A stretch of DNA of 64,000 nucleotides. It comes from VAZQ01 sp963817015 (GTDB taxonomy: Bacteria; Pseudomonadota; Alphaproteobacteria; Rhizobiales; Xanthobacteraceae). The stretch's first letter is position 1, and the number at the start of each line of letters is the position of its first letter. The translations under genes were made by a program, and so were the position numbers. Location: the NCBI GenBank assembly GCA_963817015.1, contig CAWFMV010000007.1, positions 2,170,001 to 2,234,000 of the forward strand. Direction: 5' to 3'. Below are positions 1-8,593 of this stretch, piece by piece. Under the pieces are notes generated by a model. It searched no databases. It was not told the origin of the DNA and was given only the letters and a program-made list of their open reading frames with translations.

Positions 1-42
1 CTCGACGCCATCGGCCTGATGCGCAGCACCGCGCGCGCCTGA
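1..42 (+). CDS. C-terminal end of an unidentified protein
   Basis: The first 13 codons of the window are open and end at TGA (40-42), giving a tail reading LDAIGLMRSTARA. A palindrome that could terminate transcription follows at 86-111, which fits a real gene end. Too little is present to identify the family. Confidence 0.4.
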   Translation, partial: LDAIGLMRSTARA

Positions 43-85
43 CGCCCAGGCATCCCGGACGCCATCGCTTTTTCGCATTGCCTCG

Positions 86-111
86 AAGGCGCGCCTTAAT
101 TGGCGCGCCTT
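86..111 (+). terminator. hairpin after the partial first gene
   Basis: A perfect 10-bp stem (AAGGCGCGCC / GGCGCGCCTT) around a 6-nt loop TTAATT lies 44 bp after the stop of the partial gene. The arms end in TT but there is no long T tract, so termination is likely but not certain. Confidence 0.5.
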
Positions 112-319
112 TGAGCGTGCCAAGGGGCAGCTTTGCTATTCCGGCAGTCGCGATCGGCTCTGTACCTTCGGCTGCCAGGCCGGAGCGGGTTTTCCCCTGC
201 CTCGGTTGTGGTGGCCGGGTGGCCTTCCCCGTGCCATTAATCATGGTAAATCCTGGTACGGGCGATGCCTCTGCCGGCCATGATCCGGCTGGGGGGTGAC
301 AAGAGACGTTGAGGCAGCG

Positions 320-865
320 GTGACGGTTCTATCCTCGGTTGATCTATCGCGGCTCATCATGGCCACGGCCAAGCGCGACGCAGGCGCCTTCGAGCAGCTT
401 TACGCAGGAAGCTGCGCCAAGGTCTATGGCGTGGTGCTGCGGATCCTGCGGCGGCATGACATGGCCGCCGACGTCATGGAGGAGAGCTATGCGCAGATCT
501 GGCAAGACGCGGAGCTGTTCAACCCGTCGCAGGTGAGCCCGATGGCGTGGCTGGTGGCGATCGCGCGCCGCCGCGCCATTGACGTTGCGCGCGACCCGGA
601 TGTCGCCATGGGCGATGCCGAGCCGGAGATCGCCGACGCCGAGAGCCCCGGTGCGCTGCCGCGGCGTGAAATGACCGAGGCGCTCAAGCGCCTGTTGACC
701 TGCATCGGGCGGCTCGAGCCTGACCGTCAGCGCATGTTGCTGCTCGCGTACTATGGCGCTTTCAGCCGCGACCAGCTGGCGCTCAAGCTTGATACCCCGG
801 CTGATCTGCTGAAGTTGTCGTTGCGGCGTAGCTTGTCCGAGATTGAGCAATGTCTGGCATCGTGA
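320..865 (+). CDS. ECF RNA polymerase sigma factor (SigK-like)
   Basis: Encodes an extracytoplasmic-function sigma factor that would redirect RNA polymerase to a small regulon. Region 2 is visible in the FEQLYAGSCAKVYGVV and DVMEESYAQIWQDAELF segments, followed by the typical MAWLVAIARRRAID segment. Region 4 is the C-terminal third ending LKLSLRRSLSEIEQCL. A GTG at 320 with GAGG five bases upstream is preferred over the GTG at 296, which lacks a well-placed ribosome site. The stop overlaps the start of the anti-sigma gene by 16 bp, indicating translational coupling. The region 4 helix-turn-helix is divergent: the usual 'SYEEIA' stretch reads FSRDQLALKLDT. Target promoters cannot be inferred from the sequence. 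Confidence 0.85.
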   Translation: MTVLSSVDLSRLIMATAKRDAGAFEQLYAGSCAKVYGVVLRILRRHDMAADVMEESYAQIWQDAELFNPSQVSPMAWLVAIARRRAIDVARDPDVAMGDAEPEIADAESPGALPRREMTEALKRLLTCIGRLEPDRQRMLLLAYYGAFSRDQLALKLDTPADLLKLSLRRSLSEIEQCLAS

Positions 866-1920
866 ACGAAACCGATCTCAGTGCGTTTGCGGCTGAATAT
901 GTGATCGGGTCGCTCGACCCCGACGAGCGCGCGCGCGCCAACGCGCAGCTCGAAATCGACGAGGGCTTCCGCGCCTTGGTGCGGGGATGGGAGCGCAGGC
1001 TCGGCGAGCTTCATCTGATGGTGGAGCCGGTCGAGCCGGACGGGCGGATCTGGGACCGGATCCGCGGTCGGCTCGGCATTCGCACGCCTGCGCCGCCGCC
1101 ATTCGTCCCGCCACCATCTGCGCCGCCCCCGTTCGCTCCGCCGCCGTTCGCTCCGCAGCCGGCGGCGACGCCTGCAGCAACGCCGTTCGCCGCAACAGTC
1201 TCGACACCGCTCTCGGCACCACCGTCAGCGTCAGTCGCCCCGGCATTCGAGCCAAGCTTCGAATCAACGTTTGAGCCGGCGCCTCAAGCGACCCGAACGC
1301 TGCCTTCGGCGCCGTCTTTTCCGCCACCGCCGCCACCACCACAGCAGAGTATCCCGCGCACGCCCGAGCAGGAGCTGGCCAGCCTGATCGAGGAGGCCGA
1401 CAGATTCACGACACAGCTGACCGAGATAGCGAGTGCACCTCCGGTGCCCGAAAAGGGACTTCAGGCCGAGTCACTGGCTGAGCCGGCGTCGCATGATGCG
1501 GGCTCGCATGCAGATTTGCTTTTATCCGAAGCGGCTGATGCGATCACGACCAAGCCGTCGGTCGAACCTGATCACGACGAGCGTTTTGCAGAAGCCTGGC
1601 CGGACGAGGCCGCTGCGAGGGAGGATTTGCCGCCGCCGATCCGCGATACCGGCCCGCGCCGCGATGGCACGATGCTGATGTCGCCGGCGGATGTTGCGCG
1701 CATTACGGTCCACAGGCAGCAGCGCCGCATCGGCCGCTGGCGGGCGGCTGCGCTGCTCATGACATTCTTGGCTGTCGGCCTTGGCACTCTGATAGCGGCT
1801 TGGCGATTCGCGCCCGATCGATTGCCGCATCCGCTGCAGCCGATCGCCGTGCTGGGACTGGGCGAATGGAGCCCGTCCGAACGGATCCCGGCCGAGCACG
1901 GCACCCAGTTCGAGGAATAG
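850..1920 (+). CDS. membrane-anchored anti-sigma factor with proline-rich linker
   Basis: Partner of the overlapping ECF sigma factor. The N-terminal 75 residues (AAEYVIGSLDPDERARANAQ, then a WERRLGELH segment) match the sigma-binding fold of RskA-type anti-sigma factors and lack a zinc-binding HxxxCxxC. Residues about 76-175 are extremely rich in proline and alanine, with PPPFA-type repeats. A second low-complexity acidic stretch follows. One transmembrane helix (ALLMTFLAVGLGTLIAAW) lies near residue 305. Only about 38 residues follow it, so the large extracytoplasmic domain of RskA proteins is missing. The name follows from position and N-terminal similarity; the linker and short tail are unusual for the family. 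Confidence 0.75.
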   Translation: MSGIVNETDLSAFAAEYVIGSLDPDERARANAQLEIDEGFRALVRGWERRLGELHLMVEPVEPDGRIWDRIRGRLGIRTPAPPPFVPPPSAPPPFAPPPFAPQPAATPAATPFAATVSTPLSAPPSASVAPAFEPSFESTFEPAPQATRTLPSAPSFPPPPPPPQQSIPRTPEQELASLIEEADRFTTQLTEIASAPPVPEKGLQAESLAEPASHDAGSHADLLLSEAADAITTKPSVEPDHDERFAEAWPDEAAAREDLPPPIRDTGPRRDGTMLMSPADVARITVHRQQRRIGRWRAAALLMTFLAVGLGTLIAAWRFAPDRLPHPLQPIAVLGLGEWSPSERIPAEHGTQFEE

Positions 1921-1967
1921 TGCAACGCCCCGGCCGGCCAAGAAAGTCAGCCAAAGGAGCCAATAAA

Positions 1968-1991
1968 AAAGCGCACCGTGAGGTGCGCTTT
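1968..1991 (-). terminator. rho-independent terminator, leftward
   Basis: A perfect 10-bp stem AAAGCGCACC / GGTGCGCTTT with a GTGA loop. On the minus strand the stem is followed by TTTATTGG, giving a T-rich tail for the leftward gene ending at 2094. It may also end the rightward anti-sigma transcript (stop at 1920). Confidence 0.7.
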
Positions 1992-1997
1992 GAGTGT

Positions 1998-2043
1998 GGG
2001 GGGATGGAGATCCTCGGGGGGGGGGTCAAAGATCTCCGGGGGG
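1998..2043 (+). other. G-tract cluster (possible G-quadruplex)
   Basis: The plus strand carries three long G tracts close together (about 6 G at 1998-2003, about 10 G at 2016-2025, about 6 G at 2038-2043), followed by GG pairs. This lies in the 3' region of the leftward small gene. Tract lengths may be affected by homopolymer error. Confidence 0.35.
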
Positions 2044-2093
2044 TTCTTGGTTCTAGTTGGTTGTCTCTAGTTGGGTGTCACTGACATTGGGTG

Positions 2094-2294
2094 TCAGCGA
2101 ACGAAACTCGTTTCACTCGACGCCGTCATCGGCGCGCCGGCCTTGATCACGGTCGCATCCAGGCGCCCATTGCCGGCATCCGCGATGCGGGAACTCACTC
2201 CGACCACCGCAACCAGCGTCGCGCAGACAAGCGACACCACCACGATCTTGAGGTGGGTCATGCGGTCGGCGGTGAACATCGAGGTGTTATTCAT
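2094..2294 (-). CDS. small single-span membrane/periplasmic protein, stress-type promoter
   Basis: A 66-residue protein starting MNNTSMFTADRMTHLKIV, with one hydrophobic helix at about residues 15-34 and a short polar tail ending ASSETSFVR. The ATG has AAGGAAG upstream. Short proteins with this start and one helix recur, from memory, in Bradyrhizobium-like genomes and have no known function. An EcfG-type promoter lies about 160 bp upstream and a terminator about 100 bp downstream, so it is a complete monocistronic unit on the opposite strand to its neighbours. Confidence 0.65.
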   Translation of the reverse strand: MNNTSMFTADRMTHLKIVVVSLVCATLVAVVGVSSRIADAGNGRLDATVIKAGAPMTASSETSFVR

Positions 2295-2453
2295 GGCTCT
2301 CTTCCTTGGGGCATTCCCCAGGGCCTTCTTGCGCATTGGTCGCCACAACGGGCGAAAAGGTTCATATCCAGTTACGGTCCGGCGAGCCGAAAGGTTGCCA
2401 TCCCGGCTCCTTGCGGGCCGGCGCGCCCTGTTACGCTCTCGGATTGCCCTGAT

Positions 2454-2478
2454 AACGCACTGGTTAACGAAAGGTTCC
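2454..2478 (-). promoter_or_regulatory. EcfG (general stress sigma) type promoter
   Basis: On the minus strand GGAAC (2478-2474) is separated by exactly 16 bases from CGTT (2457-2454). This equals the alphaproteobacterial EcfG consensus GGAAC-N16/17-CGTT. It points toward the small membrane protein starting at 2294. The implied leader is about 150 nt. Confidence 0.6.
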
Positions 2479-2584
2479 CCGGTGCCTTTCACGGAACCTT
2501 GAAAATCCTGTGGTTGATTGACTTGCCCCCCGGTCGGCGTAAGAACCCCGGCAGACCCTGAAAAAAGAAGCGAAAAACGGCCCA

Positions 2585-3827
2585 ATGACTGATTTTGCCG
2601 TCCCCTCCGGGCAGGAGCCTCGGAAATCCTTCCGCGAAGTGTGGCTGATCACCATTGGGCATGCGCTGACGCACTGGTACCCGGCGACATTCTACCTGCT
2701 GCTGCCCCTGATCGGGAACGAGCTTGGGCTGTCCTACGTGCAGATCGGCTCGATCCTGACCACACAGGCGCTGTGCGGTGCGATCTCCAACATCCCGGGC
2801 GGGCTCCTGGTCGATTCGGTCGGCCGCAAGGGCCTGCTGATGGCCGCTGTCCCTGTTCTGGATCGGCGCGCCCTATCTGCTGATGGGATTTTCCCACGAC
2901 TACTGGCTGCTGCTGACCTGCGCGGCGCTGGTCGGGATCGGCAACAACCTCTGGCATCCGACCGCGATCCCGCTGCTGGCCCAGCACTTCCCCGACCGCA
3001 GAGGGCTCGCGGTGTCGATCCACGGCATGGGCGGCAACGTCGGCGACGCGGTGGCGCCGTTCGTGGCCGGTGCGCTGCTCGCCTACCTGACCTGGCGACA
3101 GGTGGTGATCGTCAACGTCATCCCCGGCATCGCGATGTCAGTCCTGCTGCTGGTGCTGCTGGGCGGCATGCAGTCGAAGCCGCGCGCCGCGGGGCCTGCC
3201 AAGCGCTCGTTCGGCGACGTGCTGCGCGACTTCCGTACGCTGCTCCACAACCGCGTGCTGATCTTCCTGTGCGCGAGCTCGGTGTTCCGCTCGATGACGC
3301 ATGGCGGGCTGATGACATTCCTGCCGATCTATCTGGCGCGCGAGATGAACTATTCGCCGCTCTGGATCGGCGCCGCCATGGCGGCGCTGCAGACCGCGGG
3401 CTTCATCGCGTCGCCGATCTCCGGCCATCTCTCCGACAAGATGGGGCGCCGCCAGATCATCATGAGCAGCATGGGCGTGACCGCCGTGATCATCGCCTTC
3501 ATGATCATGGCCGGGCAGTCGAGCGCCTTCGTGTTCTTCATCGCCTTCCTGGGCTTCTTCTTCTTCTCGATCCGCGCGGTGCTGCAGGCCTGGCTCCTTG
3601 ATGCCACGCCCGCCAACATGGGCGGCTCCGCGATCGGCGTGCTGTTCGCGATCCAGGCGCTCGGCTCGGGCATCGGCCCGCTGGTCTGCGGCGCGATCGC
3701 GGATCAATACGGGCTGCTCGCCACGTTCTATTTCCTGGTCGCGACCATCATCGTCGCCAACATGTTCATCTTCTTCACCCCGCCGCCCACCGAGGAGCCG
3801 CGCTACGTGCAGGCCCCGGCAGAATAA
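2585..3827 (+). CDS. MFS transporter, fosmidomycin-resistance-like (frameshifted)
   Basis: A 12-helix major facilitator carrier of about 413 residues. The N-terminal part (TIGHALTHWYPATFYLLLPL, then GGLLVDSVGRKGLLM with the loop 2-3 MFS signature) is in one frame. The rest (from LLMGFSHDYWLLL through GHLSDKMGRRQIIMSSMG to the end) is in another. The junction lies near 2848, where a one-base change restores SLFWIGAPYLLMGF. The HALTHWYPATF start and the pair of D-xxGRR/K loops resemble the Fsr family of drug/metabolite exporters. The substrate is unknown. The flanking protein is intact, so either a sequencing indel or a fresh frameshift is possible. Confidence 0.75.
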
Positions 3828-3864
3828 CAGGGTGAACAATTGTGAGAACGGCCCGGCCGCGGAG

Positions 3865-4971
3865 TTATTCTGCAATGAGCCTGTCTTGCGGTGGGAACGC
3901 AAGTGCTACACGCAGTCGTCCGCTCGCCCAATCGGTGGTGAGTGTGCCTTCGAGCTGCTTGACTGCGATTTCGATTAGCCTGCTTCCAAAGCCCTCGTTT
4001 ACTTTGGGCTCGATTGTTTTTGAGCGCTCCTCCCACGCGAGCACGATTGAATCGTCCAGCTGGGTCCATCTGACCGTGACGTAGCCGTAGTGGCTGAGCG
4101 CACCGTACTTGGCCGAGTTCGTGGCGAGCTCGTGGAGTAGCAGACAGACTGGCGTTACCTGCCGCTGCCGGAGCAACACCGTTGGCCCCTCCACATCCGC
4201 CTCGACGCCAGGCAGGCAATACGGCAACAGCAAGCGTTTTGCCAACTCCGCCAGGTCGACATCATCGCTTTGCGCAATCAGGGAGTCATGAGCGCTCGCG
4301 AGGGCCATCAGCCGGCCTTGAGCGACAGAAACGGCCTCGTCCGCCGATTTGGCTCCGCGACCCGACAGACCAATCAGCGATGACGCGACGGCGAGTGTGT
4401 TCTTGACCCTGTGGTGATACTCGCGGGCAAGCATAGCGTTGTGCTCAGCAAGTTCAGAAGCCAGACGGGTGGTCTCCCGCAACTGGATCTCGTTCTGCAC
4501 GAGAGCTGCACATTCCGCCATCAAGCTCACGTCGTCTTGTGACCAATTGCGTGGCTCGGTATCGATTGCACACAGGGCGCCCAGGATCTGGCCATTGGGA
4601 CTTGCCACGGGCACTCCCAGATAGGCAATCACGCCGAGGTCGGGGATGGCGAGATTGTCTGCGACCAGCGGGTGCGTCCTGGCATCGTCGACGACCAGAG
4701 GACTGTTCGACACGACGACATGCTGACAAAACGAGTGCGACAGCGGCGTTTGACGCTGCTCCGACCAGGGAGGCTGTAGACCGAAACTGCTCTTGAAAAA
4801 TTGCCTGTCAGTTTCGACAAGGCTCAGAAGGGCGACCGGTGCACTCAAGAGCCGTGAAATCAGTCGCGTGATCCTGTCGAATTGGGCTTCAGGAAGGGTG
4901 TCGAGGAGGCCGGTACGTCTGAGGGCGTCGAGCCGCTCAGGAGATTCCAGAGTTGATGTCGGGAGACTCAT
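3865..4971 (-). CDS. GAF-domain sensor histidine kinase, HWE / HisKA_2 family
   Basis: A soluble 368-residue kinase. The N-terminal GAF domain (about residues 15-150) contains ITRLISRLLSAPVALLSLVE and the NWSQDDVSLMAECAALVQ linker. The phospho-acceptor helix is EYHHRVKNTLAVASSLIG, with the HRVKN box of HisKA_2/HWE kinases. The ATPase part has HELATNSAKYGALS (N box) and the WEE segment typical of HWE enzymes. No transmembrane helix is present, so it senses a cytoplasmic signal. The ATG at 4971 is chosen because the 15 codons upstream are not family-like. It is an orphan: no response regulator adjoins it. It is convergent with the MFS gene, with a 37-bp gap. Confidence 0.85.
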   Translation of the reverse strand: MSLPTSTLESPERLDALRRTGLLDTLPEAQFDRITRLISRLLSAPVALLSLVETDRQFFKSSFGLQPPWSEQRQTPLSHSFCQHVVVSNSPLVVDDARTHPLVADNLAIPDLGVIAYLGVPVASPNGQILGALCAIDTEPRNWSQDDVSLMAECAALVQNEIQLRETTRLASELAEHNAMLAREYHHRVKNTLAVASSLIGLSGRGAKSADEAVSVAQGRLMALASAHDSLIAQSDDVDLAELAKRLLLPYCLPGVEADVEGPTVLLRQRQVTPVCLLLHELATNSAKYGALSHYGYVTVRWTQLDDSIVLAWEERSKTIEPKVNEGFGSRLIEIAVKQLEGTLTTDWASGRLRVALAFPPQDRLIAE

Positions 4972-5261
4972 TGGATGATAGCGCAGGGAACTCTGGAACT
5001 CATCGGATGATAGCACCGGGAACGCTACTTAGCAGCAACCAAGAGGTCAGGCTGGAGAAAGAACCAGCGCCCGAGAGGGCAACAACAGGGCTAACGGCAA
5101 AAATGTTCCCGATCGCCCAAACTCGCTTGACGCCCTGGTCTAGGAACCAATCGCCGGCTCAGGGGTTGGGGCAGACTGCTGGCTTGGATCACCAGGCGCC
5201 AGTGGCTGAGAGATTGTGGTGCGCTCCCGCCTGCGATGCCCGACCTGGGCGAGGATGCACC

Positions 5262-5489
5262 GTGCCTCCATCCCAAGATGATTCCGAGCTTCTGCGATGC
5301 GCTCAGTGCGGTGCGGCTACTGCCATGGTCATGCGCATCAATCCGCGCCCTCCTCATACCGGCGCCCTCATTTACCAGTGTTTGAAGTGCAAGCACCACA
5401 TCTGGAGGGACCAGCCCGCGTCGCAGACACCGAGGAATGAAGAGAGCGGTTTAAGGCAAGTCAGACGTCAGGCCGCGCGTTTGCCTTGA
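5262..5489 (+). CDS. small zinc-ribbon protein
   Basis: A 75-residue protein with two CxxC knuckles (LRCAQCG and YQCLKCKHHIW) about 29 residues apart, the spacing of a small zinc ribbon. Similar short proteins of unknown role are common in Bradyrhizobium relatives. The GTG at 5262 has GAGG seven bases upstream; the frame stays open upstream to 4953 but that part does not look like protein. Its 3' end overlaps the convergent membrane-protein gene by about 20 bp. Confidence 0.5.
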   Translation: MPPSQDDSELLRCAQCGAATAMVMRINPRPPHTGALIYQCLKCKHHIWRDQPASQTPRNEESGLRQVRRQAARLP

Positions 5490-6189
5490 GCAGCCGTCGC
5501 GTACGCCTCGCAGATATCATACAACGCGCTGGCAGTGATATTCTTCAGCCGCCACTGATCGATTGTGAAGGTCATCCACGGACGAGTATCTTTGATCGGT
5601 GCATGATCGCCAAACGCGCCCAACATCCCGGAATACGTGCATAGTCCTTGAACGCTTGGCTGATCAGCGCCGGGTCGAGGTCGAGCACGACATCCATCAT
5701 GGAGCGGCGCACCGGCGTGACCCTTCCTGGCCCTTGAGGTGCGAGGTAATAGTCGGGCGCGTGCTCAACTGTACGGACTGACTTCACGGCCTGCCAGGGC
5801 ACGAACTCTTCGAGCAAGCGCCGGTCACGAATGCCGTCCGGAGTCATGGTCAGAACATTGTCCGATATCTTCAGGAAATTTCGGCATTGGACGATGTTCC
5901 CTATGCAGGCAATGACTATCAAAGCGAAGAGAAAAACAAACAAATACCCGATGGCCATCTGAAAATAGGAAAGGTCCTCGGAGCCTGGCCGCGCCGCCAG
6001 CAGCAGCGTCATCAGCACGACGACCAATCCGCCTGCAACAAAAAGCCCGATCGCGGACCAAACCAGCTTCCATATTGTGCCGAGCGTTGATGCGGAGATC
6101 ACCACGGTCCGTGATGTGTCGATTGAATCAATGGTCTTGTCCATTGGCACGTTCCACAGCACGCGCATGTCATTGCGCGCGTTGATCAT
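5468..6189 (-). CDS. two-helix membrane protein of unknown function (frameshifted)
   Basis: The N-terminal part has two hydrophobic helices (LVWSAIGLFVAGGLVVVLM and AIGYLFVFLFALIVIACIG) followed by a PH-like stretch with ISDNVLTMTPDGIRDRR. The frame breaks near 5630. After a one-base shift the reading continues as PGMLGAFGDHAPIKDTRPW and ends QGKRAA at a stop at 5468-5470, giving a protein of about 240 residues. The restored tail reads naturally, so the shift is probably an indel error. ATG at 6144 is an alternative start. No family name is recognised. Confidence 0.6.
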
Positions 6190-6260
6190 CGATCAAATAT
6201 TGATTGTTCAGAACTGTGCACGAATTCATGTTGAAACAATGAAAGCAGTTTTCCCGGCGC

Positions 6261-6429
6261 CTAGAGCGGGATGAATTTAGGTTCGCACCGCCATTGAACC
6301 AATCTCCGCTCATTCCCGCGAAAGCGGGAATCCAGTGGCCGAGAAACTCGGCGAAAGAACCGGGTCCCCGCTTCCGCGGGAACGAGCGGAATTAGGAGGC
6401 GATTTCAAGCTCAAATCACCTCGCTCTAG
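6261..6429. repeat. MITE-like element with TIRs enclosing a double-hairpin REP
   Basis: The element starts with CTAGAGCGGGATGA and ends with the inverted counterpart (reverse complement CTAGAGCGAGGTGA). Inside are two hairpins: ATTCCCGC-GAAA-GCGGGAAT at 6312-6331 and GTCCCCGC-TTCC-GCGGGAAC at 6364-6383. The same double hairpin recurs at 21653-21724. It fills the upstream region of the dioxygenase gene. Confidence 0.65.
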
Positions 6430-6648
6430 TTGCGCATGCTCGCTTGCGGTGATCGTTCGCACGCTGCGTCACGCGCAACGCTGATTTGGAAGAATGTTTT
6501 TTTCGTCGATGCGATTCTCTGTCATCGAATACCGGCTGCGCACCCGGTCCAAGCAACTTGTCCATGCCATCGGCGACATCGACTGCCCTTGCGTCTTGCG
6601 GTATAGTGTTGAGCATACTCCTTCGTCAGGTGAGCACCGGAGGAAGCG

Positions 6649-7548
6649 ATGACCACGACCGCGCAAGAGATGGCCACGCAGGAGCGCGTCGCTGCAGACG
6701 CGTTTGAGGTGATCCCGACGGGTGCAGCGCTCGGCGCGACCGTGAATGGTGTCGATCTCAGGCATCTGAGCGAAGCGACTTTCGCGCGCATCATGCAGGC
6801 TTGGCACGAGCACTCGGTGCTCTTGTTCCGCGGCCAGACGCTCACCGACCAGGACCTGATCGCGTTCAGCCGAAGGCTCGGCGATCTCGACTGGGCGCCG
6901 GTGCAGGAGACCGGGCGCCGATTCGTCGAAGGGCTGCCGGAGATCTACATCGTCTCCAACGTGAAGGTGAACGGCGAGCCGATCGGCAGCCTGGGTGACG
7001 GCGAGGCGGTGTGGCACACCGACATGTCGTATCTCGACCTGCCGCCGAAGGCGAGCATGCTCTACGCGCTCGAAATTCCTCCGACCGGCGGCAACACGTC
7101 GTTCTGCACCATGTACGGCATCTACGAGGCGCTGCCGCAGCAGCTCAAGGACCGTATCGCCGGGCTCAAGATCAAGCACGACGGCACCTACAACAGCGGC
7201 GGCTATGTGCGGCAGGGCGTCACGCCGACCGACGATCCGCGCCAATCGCCGGGCGCGGTGCATCCGCTGGTCTGTACCCATCCGGCGAGCGGCCGCCGCA
7301 TGCTTTATCTCGGCCGCCGCCGCAATGCGTATCTGGTCGGGCTTGAGCTTGCCGAGTCCGAGGCGCTGCTCGACGAATTGTGGAGCGTCGTCGACCGGCG
7401 TGAGTTCAGCTGGGAGCACGTGTGGCGCGTGGGCGATCTCGTCCTGTGGGACAACCGCTGCACCATGCATCGGCGCGATGCTTTCGATCCCGACAGCCGT
7501 CGCATCATGCACCGCACCCAGGTCAAGGGCGACGCGCGGCCGGTCTGA
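6649..7548 (+). CDS. TauD/TfdA family Fe(II)/2-oxoglutarate dioxygenase
   Basis: A 299-residue oxygenase that would hydroxylate and cleave a sulfonate, phenoxyacetate or related acid using 2-oxoglutarate. The iron-binding HxD is in VWHTDMSY near residue 123. The distal His is in CTMHRRDAFDP, with the 2-oxoglutarate-binding Arg downstream in RRIMHRTQ. The length is normal for TauD enzymes. The start has a strong GGAGGAAG site. It lies 31 bp before a Bug-type receptor gene with its own AGGAGG, suggesting an operon that binds and oxidises an organic acid. The substrate cannot be told from the sequence. Confidence 0.85.
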   Translation: MTTTAQEMATQERVAADAFEVIPTGAALGATVNGVDLRHLSEATFARIMQAWHEHSVLLFRGQTLTDQDLIAFSRRLGDLDWAPVQETGRRFVEGLPEIYIVSNVKVNGEPIGSLGDGEAVWHTDMSYLDLPPKASMLYALEIPPTGGNTSFCTMYGIYEALPQQLKDRIAGLKIKHDGTYNSGGYVRQGVTPTDDPRQSPGAVHPLVCTHPASGRRMLYLGRRRNAYLVGLELAESEALLDELWSVVDRREFSWEHVWRVGDLVLWDNRCTMHRRDAFDPDSRRIMHRTQVKGDARPV

Positions 7549-7579
7549 TCAAAGCGCAATCCGTTTGCAGGAGGTGTGG

Positions 7580-8566
7580 ATGCGACGGCGTGATCTGCTT
7601 ACGGGTGGCGTTGCCGCTCTGTCGGCCCCGTTGCTGGCGCGTTCGGTCTTCGGCCAGGCCAAATACCCCGACCATCCGATCCGGCTGGTGGTGCCGTTTC
7701 CGCCCGGCGGCGGCTTCGACGCTGTCGGGCGCCCGTTTGCCGACAAGATGAAATCGGTGCTCGGATCGATGATCGTCGAGAATATGGGTGGCGGAGGCAG
7801 CTCGTTGGGTGCTGCTGCGGTCGCCCGCGCGCGCCCGGACGGCTACACGATCCTGCTTGGCGGCTCGAGCACGCACGTGACCGAGGCGATCCTCAAGAGC
7901 AAGCCGTTGTACGATCCGCTCAAGGATCTCGAGCCGGTCGCCAACCTGGTGCTGTCCGCGTTCGCGTTAGCCATTCATCCTGGCGTGCCGGCGCGCACGC
8001 TGAAAGAGTTCATCGACTATGCCAAGGCCAATCCGGGCAAGCTGTCCTATGGGCACGCCGGCGTGGGCTCGCTCAACCACCTGACCGGCGAGATGCTGAA
8101 AGCGCTCACGCAAACGCCGACGATCGTGCATGTCCCGTACCGCGGATCGGGACCGGCGACGGCCGACACGCTGAGCGGGCAGGTGCAGATGGTCACGCCG
8201 GCGGTGACGGCTCCGTTGCTGGAATATCATCGGACCGGCAAGCTGCGCATCCTGGCCGTGACCAGTCCCAAACGCCTGATCGCGGCGCCGGACATTCCGA
8301 CCGCGGTCGAAGCCGGCGTTCCGAACATGATCTCCGAGCAATCGATCGGCCTGCTTGCGCCGGCCGGAACGCCGCGCGCTATCATCGAGCAGATCTACCA
8401 GGCCTCGCGCAGCGTTCTCGCCGAGCAAAGCTTCCAGCGGATGCTGATCGAGTCCGGTTTCGAGCCCGACCTTGATTCGAATCCGCAGTCGTTCCGGCGG
8501 CTGATCGAAGCCGACATTGCGCGCTGGGCGCCGCTCGTGACGGCGATCGGCGTGCGGCTCGATTAA
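7580..8566 (+). CDS. Bug-family tripartite tricarboxylate transporter receptor (TctC-like)
   Basis: A 328-residue periplasmic solute receptor. It has a twin-arginine-like start (MRRRDLLTGGVAALSAPLLA), then YPDHPIRLVVPFPPGGGFDA and the VENMGGGGSSLGAAAVARARPDGYT stretch in which the family binds carboxylates. A consensus AGGAGG precedes the ATG at 7580. No TctA/TctB membrane subunits are present nearby. It follows the dioxygenase closely, so the two probably handle the same compound. Confidence 0.88.
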   Translation: MRRRDLLTGGVAALSAPLLARSVFGQAKYPDHPIRLVVPFPPGGGFDAVGRPFADKMKSVLGSMIVENMGGGGSSLGAAAVARARPDGYTILLGGSSTHVTEAILKSKPLYDPLKDLEPVANLVLSAFALAIHPGVPARTLKEFIDYAKANPGKLSYGHAGVGSLNHLTGEMLKALTQTPTIVHVPYRGSGPATADTLSGQVQMVTPAVTAPLLEYHRTGKLRILAVTSPKRLIAAPDIPTAVEAGVPNMISEQSIGLLAPAGTPRAIIEQIYQASRSVLAEQSFQRMLIESGFEPDLDSNPQSFRRLIEADIARWAPLVTAIGVRLD

Positions 8567-8593
8567 GCTCTTGGCTGATGAGCTCTTGGCTGA

